Source: CAVPMW01 sp963706515
Lineage (GTDB): Bacteria > Chloroflexota > Anaerolineae > Anaerolineales > UBA4823
Assembly (NCBI GenBank): GCA_963706515.1
Contig: CAVPMW010000002.1
Span: 62,001 to 126,000 of the forward strand
Reading direction: 5' to 3'
DNA length: 64,000 nucleotides
Shown here piece by piece: positions 27,787 to 36,591 of this stretch (the stretch's first letter is position 1; each line of letters opens with the position of its first letter). A program made the translations under genes and the position numbers. The notes under the pieces are model-generated. The model made no database searches. It saw only the letters and a program-made list of their open reading frames with translations, and was not told where the DNA came from.

Positions 27787-27795
27787 ATTATATCA
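27787..27795 (-). promoter_or_regulatory. Extended -10 promoter of the aldolase gene
   Basis: TGATATAAT on the minus strand is a perfect extended -10 element (TGnTATAAT), about 38 bases upstream of the start codon. The -35 region is poor, as is usual for extended -10 promoters. Confidence 0.55.
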
Positions 27796-28276
27796 CTTGC
27801 ATTTAATCAGGCAGAAACCATTTTGACTGCGCAGCGTATATAAGCAAACCGCTGAAAATATTTTCAATAAATCGTTGATCTAAATAGCGGTTTGCTCCAG
27901 TGATTGGCGTCGTTGAGTTGAATTTTTTAATGTTGCTTTCGGCCAATCACATAGAATAAACATATTTTATCGGGAACAAGACTATTGAGTAAAAGAACTC
28001 GATACTCAATGTTTTACCGCGAGGTCCAACCATTACCCAATCAAGGTTTATTGAAAAACCCTGAGGTGTAAAATCCTGATAACGCATAGGAAATAATTTC
28101 GCTTATAATTTAATAGGATTCTGAAAATCATAAATGAGCATACGGAAGGATAGTATATTTTTTTGAGTGGAACGCGGCCGTTCACGGTGCCTGTACGAAT
28201 AAAATTATCCGTGAATTCACTGCAATTGAAAGAATGACCGTCAAAATATGCATGAAATAGCTACAAGGAGAATATT
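27796..28276. other. Intergenic region of about 480 bases without a recognised gene
   Basis: AT-rich. It separates the aldolase promoter (-) from the SPFH pair (+). A TATAAT at 28104-28109 without a good -35 could be the promoter for the next gene. No tRNA, terminator of strength, or conserved RNA was seen. Confidence 0.5.
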
Positions 28277-28822
28277 ATGAGCGATCAGATCTATAACAAA
28301 GTCACCGCGGATATGGATCCATTCAAGCAAATCCTGGTCCATATCCCAGGTTTCAGTGGATATATTGAACGCCAGGCCCGGCGGGATTCCGATAAGCTCC
28401 TGCGAGACACGGTTGCTAACCGTTATGAGCAGGTGCTTGGACGTGTATCCGAGATCCAACGGGATTTGATCAGCCGCAGTGAGTTAACTTTCGTAGACGA
28501 TCTGGAAGCAGCGGCAGTCAAGCTGCGCACATTTGTCGACCGGATTCGGCGTGCGTCGCGCGGATATGCGGGTCTGTTCGATGCCATTAAGATAAACCAG
28601 GATGAGCTAGCGCGTGTTTATCAATATGATGCTACTCTTCTAATATCCGCAGATGAGGCAGACCGGGCAGTAGATAACGTCGAAATGTCGGTCGGCAGCG
28701 ATGGTTTGCCTGCTGCGATTAAAAACCTGGTCAAAATAAGCCAACAGGCAATCGATGCCTTCGACCTGCGCGAGCATGTGATGATGGGTATCGCTGCAGA
28801 AGCAGGAACGACCAGCGCGTAA
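28277..28822 (+). CDS. Conserved-looking alpha-helical protein paired with SPFH gene
   Basis: A 181-residue cytoplasmic protein with no membrane helix or signal. I do not recognise the family. It reads as mostly alpha-helical with heptad-like charged helices (RYEQVLGRVSEIQRDLIS, AVKLRTFVDRIRRASRGY, then AADEADRAVDN-type acidic helices) and no Cys. The coding features (strong AAGGAG ribosome site, clean frame, normal codon use) make it a real gene. It ends 60 bases before the SPFH gene on the same strand and is most likely co-transcribed with it. Its helical, PspA-like size and character is suggestive only. Confidence 0.75.
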   Translation: MSDQIYNKVTADMDPFKQILVHIPGFSGYIERQARRDSDKLLRDTVANRYEQVLGRVSEIQRDLISRSELTFVDDLEAAAVKLRTFVDRIRRASRGYAGLFDAIKINQDELARVYQYDATLLISADEADRAVDNVEMSVGSDGLPAAIKNLVKISQQAIDAFDLREHVMMGIAAEAGTTSA

Positions 28823-28881
28823 TTATTCCAAGGAAAATATTATTCCCAGCGTGTAGGACCTAATCGTCAGGAGAAAATAGA

Positions 28882-29940
28882 ATGGCAAATATATTTGAAG
28901 TTATTGAATACCCAAATGAAATGATGGGTGAAATCGTGCACCGCTTTCCGGAAGTCGGTGCGGGCGCTTTCCATATTGGATCGCAGGTGATCGTACGTGA
29001 ATCTCAGGCAGCGGTCTTCTTTCGAGATGGGAATGCATTGGATGTATTCGGGCCTGGACGGCATACCATCACGACTGCGAATATTCCATTACTAATTAAC
29101 TTAATCGGGAGATTATTTAACAACCAAACCCCCTTCCCGGCTGAAGTGTATTTTATCTCCATGCACGAATTCGTCGATCAAAAATGGGGCACCCCTCAAC
29201 CGATCATCGTCCGCAACCCGAACATGGGACTGGGAGTTGCCTTGCTGCAAGGGTTCGGCACCTATAGCTTTCAGGTAAAAGATCCACAGCAGTTCGTCAA
29301 TCAGGTGGTTGGACAGCAAGGGATGTACAACACCAGCGATATCGAAGGCCGTCTGCGCTCCATGCTGCTCTCTAAGCTCCAGGATTTGCTCGGCGAGACT
29401 GCTGCGAAAAATTCCGTACCCGAACTCATCGCGCTGACCGACGAGCTGAGCGCGGGGGTACGCGCTAAGACAGTCGATGACTTCCTCCAGCTCGGATTGA
29501 CCTTAAAAACCTTCTACATTGAAAACCTTAAACCGTCCAGCAAATCTGCTGAGGAGCTGCGCGCGATGGGAATGTTAGATATGACGACTTATACCCAGCT
29601 CCAGGCAGCCGATGCTCTGCGGGAAGCTGCGGCGAATCCAAGCGGCGGAGCAGGTTTGACGGCAGGGATTGGGGCTGGCTTGGGTGTGGGTAATGTGCTG
29701 AGTGAATCGCTGCGCGGTATGACCGGCGCGGCAGCAGCCAGCACGCCAGTTTCTCCCCCCGGGACACCCCCAGCGGGGACATCGTCAGATGTAATGACGC
29801 CGGCAGAAGCAGCGACCTATATGCGCGTTTCTGAAGAAGATGTTCTGGCGGCGATTACCGCGGGCGATCTGAAAGCACGTAAAATTGGTAATGCATACCG
29901 CATCAGCAAGGATGCTCTGGACCAATATCTGAAAGGCTGA
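28882..29940 (+). CDS. SPFH-domain protein with C-terminal excisionase-type HTH
   Basis: Residues 1 to about 215 form an SPFH/virion-core (YdjI-like) domain: MANIFEVIEYPNEMMGEIVH, SQVIVRESQAAVFFRDG, DVFGPGRHTITTANIPLL and RLRSMLLSKLQDLLGE are typical. A helical region follows, then a Gly/Ala-rich linker (250-300). Residues 304-352 (MTPAEAATYMRVSEEDVLAA ... ARKIGNAYRISKDALDQYL) match the helix-turn-helix domain of excisionases (HTH_17). There is no membrane helix. SPFH proteins form oligomeric scaffolds at membranes; the unusual tail is usually a zinc ribbon or short coil instead. The function is unknown, but a DNA- or peptide-binding sensor is possible. Confidence 0.85.
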   Translation: MANIFEVIEYPNEMMGEIVHRFPEVGAGAFHIGSQVIVRESQAAVFFRDGNALDVFGPGRHTITTANIPLLINLIGRLFNNQTPFPAEVYFISMHEFVDQKWGTPQPIIVRNPNMGLGVALLQGFGTYSFQVKDPQQFVNQVVGQQGMYNTSDIEGRLRSMLLSKLQDLLGETAAKNSVPELIALTDELSAGVRAKTVDDFLQLGLTLKTFYIENLKPSSKSAEELRAMGMLDMTTYTQLQAADALREAAANPSGGAGLTAGIGAGLGVGNVLSESLRGMTGAAAASTPVSPPGTPPAGTSSDVMTPAEAATYMRVSEEDVLAAITAGDLKARKIGNAYRISKDALDQYLKG

Positions 29941-29967
29941 TCATCGCGGTCAGTCCAGGAGTAATAA

Positions 29968-30012
29968 AACAAGCTGGCTGAGCAATTAATTGCCCAGCCA
30001 GCTTGTTTTTTT
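29968..30012 (+). terminator. Intrinsic terminator after the SPFH gene
   Basis: A 13-bp stem (29968-29980 with 29995-30007), continued by an inner GCAATT/AATTGC stem, then seven T residues. With an A-rich 5' flank it may also work for the convergent NERD-like gene. Confidence 0.85.
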
Positions 30013-30057
30013 ATTAATTCTGATTGATTTGAGAGAATCAGTTTAAAGGTACGGTGC

Positions 30058-30765
30058 CTATTCAGGAACGGGGATCAGGTTTTTGATCTCCTCTATCTGA
30101 ACGGGGTTCAAGCTAATCGTTTTGTCCTTAGCTGATTTTCGGATCAGGTCCTTGAGCTTATCTGCGGTGACCATCGCTGCAGGAATATCGCTTTCATCTT
30201 CGGGTTCGATTAATTCGACATTCGGATGGGTGAAGACAAGAATTCCGCGAACAGGCGGCGTGTGGTCCGCTTCGAGGCTGGTTTCAATAAATTTTTTGAT
30301 TTTATCGGTTTCGGCGCTGACCTCGATCTCTGGTCTGCCCAGGCTCTCCTGAGCAAATATCTTTAGATAAAGGCTGCCGCCTTTCTGCCGGTACCGCCCA
30401 CCGCTGAAACTGATCCTCCCAGACTGGCTGTGTGGGATTAATACATATATTCCGGCAGGTCCAAGAAGCAGGTGCGAGGTGGGGCTCAAATAATGATAGA
30501 TAGAATATTTATTATCTAATCCTTTGAGTGCGCGGTTGAGGATTTCATAAGGTCGTGGGCGTTTGCCGAAGCGATTGCTAAAATAGATTCCAACCTGGGA
30601 CAGGATGAACCCCAAAATTAATGCACCCATGGAGAGGTAAAAATATTGGGAGGACATGAAGGTAAGGATCATACCGCCGAATAAGATTGCCAGTCCGCCT
30701 CCCATAGCCAACTGGGCAATTCGCGCATTTTTCCGTACAAGACCTTCATTCGTATATATATTCAT
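30058..30765 (-). CDS. Two-helix membrane protein with NERD-like domain
   Basis: A 235-residue protein. Two adjacent membrane helices lie at about 20-45 and 45-70 (ILFGGMILTFMSSQYFYLSM, ALILGFILSQVGIYFSN). The cytoplasmic region has an NERD-like (nuclease-related) pattern: HLLLGPAGIYVLIPHSQSGR, then RGILVFTHPNVELIEPED near residue 170. The Lys/Glu catalytic pattern of the restriction-endonuclease fold is only partly seen, so activity is uncertain. It is on the same strand as fabF, nine bases downstream of its stop, so it ends the plsX-fabF operon. Confidence 0.7.
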   Translation of the reverse strand: MNIYTNEGLVRKNARIAQLAMGGGLAILFGGMILTFMSSQYFYLSMGALILGFILSQVGIYFSNRFGKRPRPYEILNRALKGLDNKYSIYHYLSPTSHLLLGPAGIYVLIPHSQSGRISFSGGRYRQKGGSLYLKIFAQESLGRPEIEVSAETDKIKKFIETSLEADHTPPVRGILVFTHPNVELIEPEDESDIPAAMVTADKLKDLIRKSAKDKTISLNPVQIEEIKNLIPVPE

Positions 30766-30774
30766 TTTTGATGA

Positions 30775-32023
30775 TTACTCCACATATCTTTTGAGCACAA
30801 CACATGCATTTTGTCCGCCCAAGCCGAACGAATTCGATAAAGTAACCCCTACATTCGCTTCTCGGGCAACGTTGGGAACATAATCCAGGTCACATTCTGG
30901 ATCGGGGGTCTCATAATTAATGGTAGGGGGAAGCATCCCGGTATGGATGGCCAGGGTGCAAGCCATGGCTTCTAGCGTGCCCGAAGCTCCCATTGCATGG
31001 CCAATCATCGATTTAGTAGAGCTAACCGCCAATTCGTACGCGTGCTCCCCAAATACAGATTTTATCGCTTTGGTCTCCATGGGATCATTCAGTGGGGTTG
31101 AGCTGCCATGCGCATTAATATAGTCTACTTCATTTGGATCGATGCCTGCATCCTGGATTGCCCACCGCATAGCACGCTGCGGACCGAGCCCCTCTGGATC
31201 TGGCGCGGCCATGTGATAGGCGTCTGCTGAGGAGGCGTGCCCTACAACTTCTGCATAAATGCGGGCGCCTCTTGCGAGAGCATGCTGGAGGCTCTCTAAG
31301 ACGACAGTTCCACTCCCTTCGGAGAAGATAAAACCTTCGCGTTTTAGGTCGAATGGGCGAGAAGCCAGCTCAGGGCAGTCATTATAATTAACGGGAAGGG
31401 CTCGCATCGCGCAAAAACCAGCAATCGAATAATCCTGGATCAGCGCTTCCGTGCCTCCGGTGAGGACGATATCGGCAGCGCCCCTGCGGATTAATTCGGT
31501 CGCGTCGCCTATTACCTGAGTGCCGGTTGCACAGGCAGTCGTTAGGGTTGAATTTGGACCACGACACTGAAACGTCAGCGCGACCCGCGAAAGCGGGAAA
31601 ATTCGGTATCCCAGCCGGAATAATAAAGGGATTGACTTTCGAATAACCATCTAACCGGAGAGTGCTCACCCCTTCATCCAGCTTATCCAATCCACCGATT
31701 GCCGTCCCATAGACCACCCCTGCTCGCTCGGGGTCTGGCATCATCTCGGGCAACCCCGCATCCCGGACAGCCTCCTTCGCCGATGCCACTGCAATTTGAG
31801 CACAGCGGGGCATGCGGCGAGCTTCTTTTCGTTCTATGAAGTCCGCTGGGTTGAAGTCCGGGATCTCCCCGGCAATCTGGCACGGGAGATCGGCGGGGTC
31901 GAACTGGGTGATCCGCCGGATTCCAGACTTGCCAGAAATCAACCCCTCCCAAAATTTTGGTACGGATACTCCGTAAACGCTGACTGCCCCCAATCCGGTG
32001 ATGACTACCCGATTCCGATCCAT
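30775..32023 (-). CDS. fabF: 3-oxoacyl-[acyl-carrier-protein] synthase II, one frameshift
   Basis: Condensing enzyme of fatty-acid elongation. It begins MDRNRVVITGLGAVSVYGVS at the ATG at 32023, which overlaps the plsX stop (TGATG). The catalytic Cys is in TLTTACATG, and the two His are in NAHGSSTPLND and KSMIGHAMGASG. The frame is broken at about 31590, between the IIPAGIPNF and VALTFQCRG segments; removing one T restores IPNFPASRVALTFQCRG. The repaired length is 415 residues, which is normal. plsX and fabF together suggest a fatty-acid/phospholipid operon. Confidence 0.93.
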
Positions 32024-33075
32024 CAAGCTATCTCCTTTTCCGCTTTGTTTTCTAATTTTATATCGGTGTTCTCCAGCCACTGCTGGATGGCCGATTGTAT
32101 GGCAGGTAATAAACCAGATTCAACGCCGTGACGCGCCGACTGAATTGCAGAGCTCATAGCCCGCGCATCTGACCGTCCATGACCGATGTAAACCAGGCCA
32201 TTTACCCCTAGAAGTGGAATTGCTCCGGTTTCGGCTGGGTCCAGCATTCGCTTGAGTTCACTGAATGCCGATTTTGCCAGAACCGCCCCCATTTTTCTAA
32301 TGAATGTTTTTGTAAGCTGCTCACGCAGTAAATCCGTTAATAATTTTGCGACTGCCTCGCTGGATTTTAGCAGCACATTTCCGGTAAAGCCATCCGTTAC
32401 AGCGACATCGACTTCACCGGCGAAAAGCTCCTTCCCTTCGATGTTACCTGTGAAATTAAGGCCGCTGCCAGCCAACAAGGGGAACGTTTCTTTGACAAGC
32501 TCGTTACCCTTACCTGCCTCTTCACCATTCGAAATCAATCCAATTTTTGGCCGGCTGATGCCTCTCACCTGACTCGCATATATTGATCCCATTATAGCAA
32601 ACTGGAGTAAGTGTAAGGGCTTGCATTCTGGGTTTGCGCCTATATCCAATACTACGCAGTAGCCATTTTTTACGGGGAACAGAGCCGTTAATGCGGGTCT
32701 TTCAACGCCAGGAATCGTGCCCATCCGATAATATGCCGTAGCGAGGGCACCTCCGGTATTACCAGCCGTAACAAATGCATCTGCCTCGCCATTAATGACC
32801 AGGTCAATACCTACAGCCATTGACGTCTTCGACCCGCGCCGTTTGGCTTTTAGCGCAAGCAGCAATCCTTTATCTTCCATCGTGATCGTATCCGGAGCAT
32901 CTACGATCCGGATATTTGGGACGCTTGTACCGTTCTGCTGCAGACGGGCTTTCAAGTCTACCTGGGGACCGACAAGGATTATTTCATCCCCAAAGGTTGT
33001 AGATGCTTCGATGGCAGCCTGGATTTCCGGGTCCGGGCAGGCGTCACTACCCATGGCGTCAAGAACGATCCGCAT
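32023..33075 (-). CDS. plsX: Phosphate acyltransferase PlsX
   Basis: Makes acyl-phosphate from acyl-ACP, feeding PlsY-type glycerol-phosphate acylation. The N terminus MRIVLDAMGSDACPDPEIQA is characteristic. AFVTAGNTGGALA, VLDIGANPECKPLHLLQFA, GLISNGEEAGKGNELVKET and the C-terminal GVNGLVYIGHGRSDARAMSS are all PlsX signatures. At 350 residues it has the usual length. It lies directly upstream of fabF with one-base overlap, as in many Firmicutes-like plsX-fab clusters. Confidence 0.95.
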   Translation of the reverse strand: MRIVLDAMGSDACPDPEIQAAIEASTTFGDEIILVGPQVDLKARLQQNGTSVPNIRIVDAPDTITMEDKGLLLALKAKRRGSKTSMAVGIDLVINGEADAFVTAGNTGGALATAYYRMGTIPGVERPALTALFPVKNGYCVVLDIGANPECKPLHLLQFAIMGSIYASQVRGISRPKIGLISNGEEAGKGNELVKETFPLLAGSGLNFTGNIEGKELFAGEVDVAVTDGFTGNVLLKSSEAVAKLLTDLLREQLTKTFIRKMGAVLAKSAFSELKRMLDPAETGAIPLLGVNGLVYIGHGRSDARAMSSAIQSARHGVESGLLPAIQSAIQQWLENTDIKLENKAEKEIA

Positions 33076-33147
33076 AAAATTATCTCCCTACCCACACTCA
33101 TTGCAATCGTTCAAGCTCAGGTTGTGAGCCGAACGATTTCAGAAAAT

Positions 33148-33185
33148 GAGGGTGATAAGCGCATACGTACCTACCTATCACCCTC
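33148..33185. repeat. Perfect 10-bp inverted repeat upstream of plsX
   Basis: GAGGGTGATA (33148-33157) and its inverted copy (33176-33185) with an 18-base loop, about 75-110 bases upstream of plsX. It could be an operator or a leader hairpin. No T run follows on the minus strand. Confidence 0.45.
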
Positions 33186-33189
33186 GGTA

Positions 33190-33327
33190 TCAGCCCTGCA
33201 ATTTTTTTACCCGCGCAATGTCGCCGAGAGCACCAACAATTACGACCGGATTAGGAGTGGTCAATGAGTGAGCTAACCGGATATTGATGGTTGGATTATC
33301 CAAAGATAGAGTGAAAATGCGCTTGCT
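33190..33327 (-). CDS. Possible small protein of about 45 residues
   Basis: An open frame ending at 33190 reads SLDNPTINIRLAHSLTTPNP and then VVIVGALGDIARVKKLQG, which has protein-like composition. Any start must be TTG near 33327, with no ribosome site. Upstream, the frame continues through the tRNA-Leu gene, which is clearly not coding. I cannot place it in a family. It may be the 3' end of a decayed gene. Confidence 0.3.
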   Translation of the reverse strand, partial: SKRIFTLSLDNPTINIRLAHSLTTPNPVVIVGALGDIARVKKLQG

Positions 33328-33354
33328 TGACAACCATTCAGACGAGATTATAAT
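33327..33354 (+). promoter_or_regulatory. Consensus promoter of tRNA-Leu
   Basis: TTGACA at 33327-33332, a 16-base spacer and TATAAT at 33349-33354, with the mature tRNA 12 bases downstream. Confidence 0.85.
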
Positions 33355-33365
33355 ACCACTACTTT

Positions 33366-33447
33366 GCGCTGGTGCTGGAACTGGCAGACAGGCATGGTTG
33401 AGGGCCATGTGCCGCAAGGCGTGTGGGTTCAACTCCCACCCAGCGCA
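33366..33447 (+). tRNA. tRNA-Leu (anticodon GAG)
   Basis: Acceptor stem GCGCTGG (33366-33372) pairs with CCAGCGC (33440-33446), with A as discriminator. The D arm is CTGGAACTGGCAGACAG. The anticodon arm is CATGG-TTGAGGG-CCATG with GAG in the loop. A long variable arm and the T arm GTGGG-TTCAACT-CCCAC complete the class II fold. CCA is not encoded. Reads CUC and CUU codons. Confidence 0.95.
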
Positions 33448-33673
33448 TTCATTCTTCCCCATACACCCCGCCAGCCAGCTCTCCTCATTCGATTATTTCG
33501 ATCCACTTCAGATTTCTGCATACAAGAATAACCTTCGAGTTTGGATTTTATCACAGGAGAATCGTCTGAATCAGGGGCGCTGTCAGGCTTAACCAGTAAA
33601 TCCAGGCTGGATATCATTTCCCTAGAAATATGCTGGGTAAAGTTGCATTTTCCGGATTGAAGGGAGGTAACAG

Positions 33674-34078
33674 ATGGCTAAATTTCCTGAAGATGAATGG
33701 GTGTACGCGTTAGATGAAAAGCTGAATTCAGATCAAAAATATGCTCAGATCGCCCGCAATTGGGAGGGAGATCTGGTGTTCAAAATCGATCCGGCAGGGA
33801 GTTTAACCGAGCCGGTAAATTTTTATCTGGACTTATGGCATGGGAAATGCCGGGGAGTTGAAATATTAAATAAAGATTCGGACAAAAAAGCATTACTCAC
33901 TCTCCGTGCACCTTACGGAAATTATATTCGCCTGCTTAAAGGAGAGATTGACCCAATGCAGGCGTTGCTAACCCGTAAGATAAGCGTTCAAGGGAATATG
34001 GCGATTCTCATGAAGAGCGTCCCAACCGTGCTCGATTTCGTACGCTGCTGCCGTGAAGTTACCGATAGCTTTAGATGA
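33674..34078 (+). CDS. SCP2 sterol-carrier-domain protein
   Basis: A 134-residue single-domain SCP2 protein. The hydrophobic-tunnel pattern is seen in LVFKIDPAGSLTEPVNFYLD, KKALLTLRAPYGNYIRLLKG and the closing DPMQALLTRKISVQGNMAIL helix. Bacterial SCP2 proteins bind acyl chains or lipids, and this one sits directly before a PlsC-like acyltransferase gene, so a lipid-carrier role is plausible. The ribosome site GGGAGG is well placed before the ATG. Confidence 0.85.
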   Translation: MAKFPEDEWVYALDEKLNSDQKYAQIARNWEGDLVFKIDPAGSLTEPVNFYLDLWHGKCRGVEILNKDSDKKALLTLRAPYGNYIRLLKGEIDPMQALLTRKISVQGNMAILMKSVPTVLDFVRCCREVTDSFR

Positions 34079-34175
34079 GTGCAGCTTTCACCTTACCAGT
34101 GTATTTCGGAAAGAAAACATAAATCAGATATAGCCGTCAATCCGGTTATCATGCCGGTCAGCACTGCAAATTACA

Positions 34176-35081
34176 ATGACCACCGACCCGCAAGTAATCA
34201 CACTTACCCAATCTATCCTGCTTGAGCTGTATAAAACGATTGGAATTGACAAGAAACGCCTGCTAATCCGCCTGGTTCAGCCAATTGTCTGGCTTCCCGC
34301 GCGGCGATTTGCAGCTCTGGCAGTGGAATTTGACCGGGCGGTTGCTGAGCATGGTTTGGTCGGCGCTTGCAGGATATATCTCCCAAAATATATCGAGCGC
34401 GTGCACTTTGAGGGCGATGAGAATATCCCAAGTGAGGGTCCCCTCCTGGTTTGCTCCAACCATCCGGGGGTATTCGATTTATTTGCTATTATTTCCCGAT
34501 TTCCAAGGGATGATCTAAGATTAATCATCAGCGGCGTGCCATTTACGCGCAATGTACCGGCAGCGAGCAAATATCTGCTCTATGTTCCAGAGGATATTCA
34601 AGGTCGAATGAATGCCTTGCGCTCAGCCATCCATCATTTGCAAGAAGGTGGCATGGTGATGATATTTCCGAGCGGCAGAGTGGACCCCGACCCGGCTCTC
34701 CTTCCTGGTGCGAGTGAGGCGCTCAATGGTTGGTCGCCGAGTCTGGAAATTATGCTCAATCGAGCTCAGGATACAAAAATAGTGCTTGCTGTTGTGAGCG
34801 GCGTTTTATCTCGAAATTGCCTTAACCATCCCTTGACACGCGTCCGGAAAGATCCGTACTACCGTCTAAAAGTGGCTGAATATCTACAATCCATTGAGAT
34901 GTCCTATTTCAACCGGCGCTTTGAGCTCGATCCCTGGTTCTCGTTCAGTAAACCGTTCACCACGGGTGATTTCCATGGGAATGATCCAAGAGATAAGCTT
35001 TTACCGGGGATCATCGACAAAGAGAACAGCCTGCTTTCTACACACATGATGAGGCGCGAGCTGGAGGCACACCCGGGGTGA
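34176..35081 (+). CDS. PlsC-like phospholipid/glycerol acyltransferase
   Basis: Has the acyltransferase block NHPGVFDLFAI (NH-x4-D) near residue 92 and the downstream MIFPSGRVDPDPALLPGA, standing for the FPEG/SR motif. Between them, FTRNVPAASKYLLYVPED is in the usual glycerol-phosphate site. It has about 301 residues and no clear membrane segment. Family members transfer acyl groups to lysophosphatidate or glycerol-phosphate; the acceptor here is unproven. Its stop overlaps the DUF364 gene by four bases (GTGA). Confidence 0.85.
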   Translation: MTTDPQVITLTQSILLELYKTIGIDKKRLLIRLVQPIVWLPARRFAALAVEFDRAVAEHGLVGACRIYLPKYIERVHFEGDENIPSEGPLLVCSNHPGVFDLFAIISRFPRDDLRLIISGVPFTRNVPAASKYLLYVPEDIQGRMNALRSAIHHLQEGGMVMIFPSGRVDPDPALLPGASEALNGWSPSLEIMLNRAQDTKIVLAVVSGVLSRNCLNHPLTRVRKDPYYRLKVAEYLQSIEMSYFNRRFELDPWFSFSKPFTTGDFHGNDPRDKLLPGIIDKENSLLSTHMMRRELEAHPG

Positions 35082-35857
35082 AGATCCTTCAGGACCTGCT
35101 TTCCACACTTCCCGATGGCATTGTACAGCAGGTATGCATCGGCATTCACTGGACGGGAGTTGTGGTTGAGGTCGCCGGGCAGCTGCGTTGTGGTTTAGCC
35201 TCCTCACAGTTCTCCGGGCACAAACATACTGGTATACCCGGAGTGCCTCAAGCGGGAGAGTTAGCCGGTCTGCCTGGGAAACAATTAGCCCAATACTGCC
35301 TGGATGTAAGTATGCCTACATTGGTCAGTGTGGGCATGGCAGCTTTAAATGGCTTATTACCGCTGGAGGAGTTAGAGACACAAGCGGTCAATGCTGAGGA
35401 GATCATTGCCAGCCTTGGGCAGCAGCGGAAGACGGTAATGGTCGGACACTTCCCCTTCGTTAATAATCTGCGGCGTTCATTACGCGACCTGGCTGTTCTC
35501 GAGATGGATCCGGGTCCCGGGGATTTGCCGGTTACAGAAGCGGCAATCGTTTTACCATCGGCCGAGCTGGTGGCAATTACTGGGATGACCTTCCTGAACC
35601 ACACCCTGGATGATGTATTGGGATTATGTAATCCTCAGGCAATAATCATGTTGATAGGTGCCAGTACCCCGATGAGCATGCGGTTATTCAATTACGGTAT
35701 AGACATCCTGTCCGGAGCGGTAGTTGAAAACATTGAGGCCGTCATGCGCTGCCTCGCTCAAGGGGGGAATTATCGCCAGATCCACCAGGCAGGCATCCGT
35801 CTGGCAACCATGACTCGCCCCGGAATAAATTTATCAACCAGCCCGTATCAAGGATAG
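35078..35857 (+). CDS. DUF364-domain protein (putative heavy-metal chelation)
   Basis: A 259-residue cytoplasmic protein. The DUF364 core is VMVGHFPFVNNLRRSLRDLA, PGPGDLPVTEAAIVLPSAEL and VAITGMTFLNHTLDDVLGL, with MLIGASTPMSMRLFNYGIDI near the end. The N-terminal DUF4213-like part contains GIHWTGVVVEVAGQLRCG. The family is proposed to chelate metal, which is a database-style suggestion and not established. The start is GTG at 35078, coupled to the acyltransferase gene. Its last ten bases overlap the end of the convergent Thr/Pro-rich gene. Confidence 0.8.
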   Translation: MKILQDLLSTLPDGIVQQVCIGIHWTGVVVEVAGQLRCGLASSQFSGHKHTGIPGVPQAGELAGLPGKQLAQYCLDVSMPTLVSVGMAALNGLLPLEELETQAVNAEEIIASLGQQRKTVMVGHFPFVNNLRRSLRDLAVLEMDPGPGDLPVTEAAIVLPSAELVAITGMTFLNHTLDDVLGLCNPQAIIMLIGASTPMSMRLFNYGIDILSGAVVENIEAVMRCLAQGGNYRQIHQAGIRLATMTRPGINLSTSPYQG

Positions 35858-36591
35858 GGATACGGCTGTGGCGTCCGGGTAGGTGGGGGAGGTGGAGGAT
35901 GAGTTGGTGGGGGGTGAGTAGGGGGACCCACGGTAGGCGGCGGTGAGGTCGGGCGCGGTGTGCGGGAAGGGCTGGGACGTGTAGCAGTCGGACGGCGAGT
36001 GACCACAATGGTCGGATGTGGGGTATTCGTCCATACAACCAGTGTGGGACTGGATGTCCAGGTCAGGGTGGTTGTAGGTGAAGCAGTAACCGTCTCGGAA
36101 GGGATGCCGGTCGAGGTGGGAGTCAGGCTAAGCGCAACACTAGGCGTGACCCATTGGGTGGGTGGCAGCGTCATCGTCACTCGAACTGTTGCTGTCGGCG
36201 CCGTCTGTCCCGGAGCTGTTTGTGTGGGTCGAGGCGGCGTGACGGTTGGCACTGGCGTTTCAAGTTGAGTCTGCAACGTAGCGTAACGCGAGGACACTTC
36301 AGGTGACCCGCCTTGCCCTCCCAGGTAAGCGTCGGCGATAATTTCACGGATGATCGTTAGACCCACACCGGGTAGGGGCGTTGAAAATGGATCAGGGCTG
36401 TAATCAGCTCTCAAGATTGAATGAAGATTGACCGGCAGCCAGGGAGAAGCATTTGAATTGAATAACGCGAGCAGCCCCGATGCCATACAAAGGATTACCA
36501 GCAGGATGCCTAAATACAACCAGATATTGATCCCACCCTGATCTTCGCTGGGTTTGGACGGAAGTTCCTCGTCAGAATTCTGTTCCGGCAT
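35848..36591 (-). CDS. Membrane-anchored Thr/Pro-rich surface protein
   Basis: A 247-residue protein with one membrane helix (INIWLYLGILLVILCMASGL, about 21-42), a short folded stretch (NLHSILRADYSPDPFSTPLP) and a tail of about 130 residues made almost wholly of Thr, Pro and Ser. The final part is polyproline with His (PPPTHPPPPPPTRTPQPYPY). No domain is recognised. The tail would be extracellular, spanning or decorating the envelope. It overlaps the upstream cyclase gene by 20 bases. Confidence 0.7.
   Translation of the reverse strand: MPEQNSDEELPSKPSEDQGGINIWLYLGILLVILCMASGLLALFNSNASPWLPVNLHSILRADYSPDPFSTPLPGVGLTIIREIIADAYLGGQGGSPEVSSRYATLQTQLETPVPTVTPPRPTQTAPGQTAPTATVRVTMTLPPTQWVTPSVALSLTPTSTGIPSETVTASPTTTLTWTSSPTLVVWTNTPHPTIVVTRRPTATRPSPSRTPRPTSPPPTVGPPTHPPPTHPPPPPPTRTPQPYPYP

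Noticed and set aside
33330..33462. Upstream part of the minus-strand frame through the tRNA-Leu gene
   Set aside because: It is the complement of a well-folded tRNA with its own consensus promoter, a known source of spurious annotated proteins.
35860..35960. G-rich tandem repeat on the plus strand
   Set aside because: It is the polyproline/Thr coding tail of the minus-strand gene at 35848-36591.
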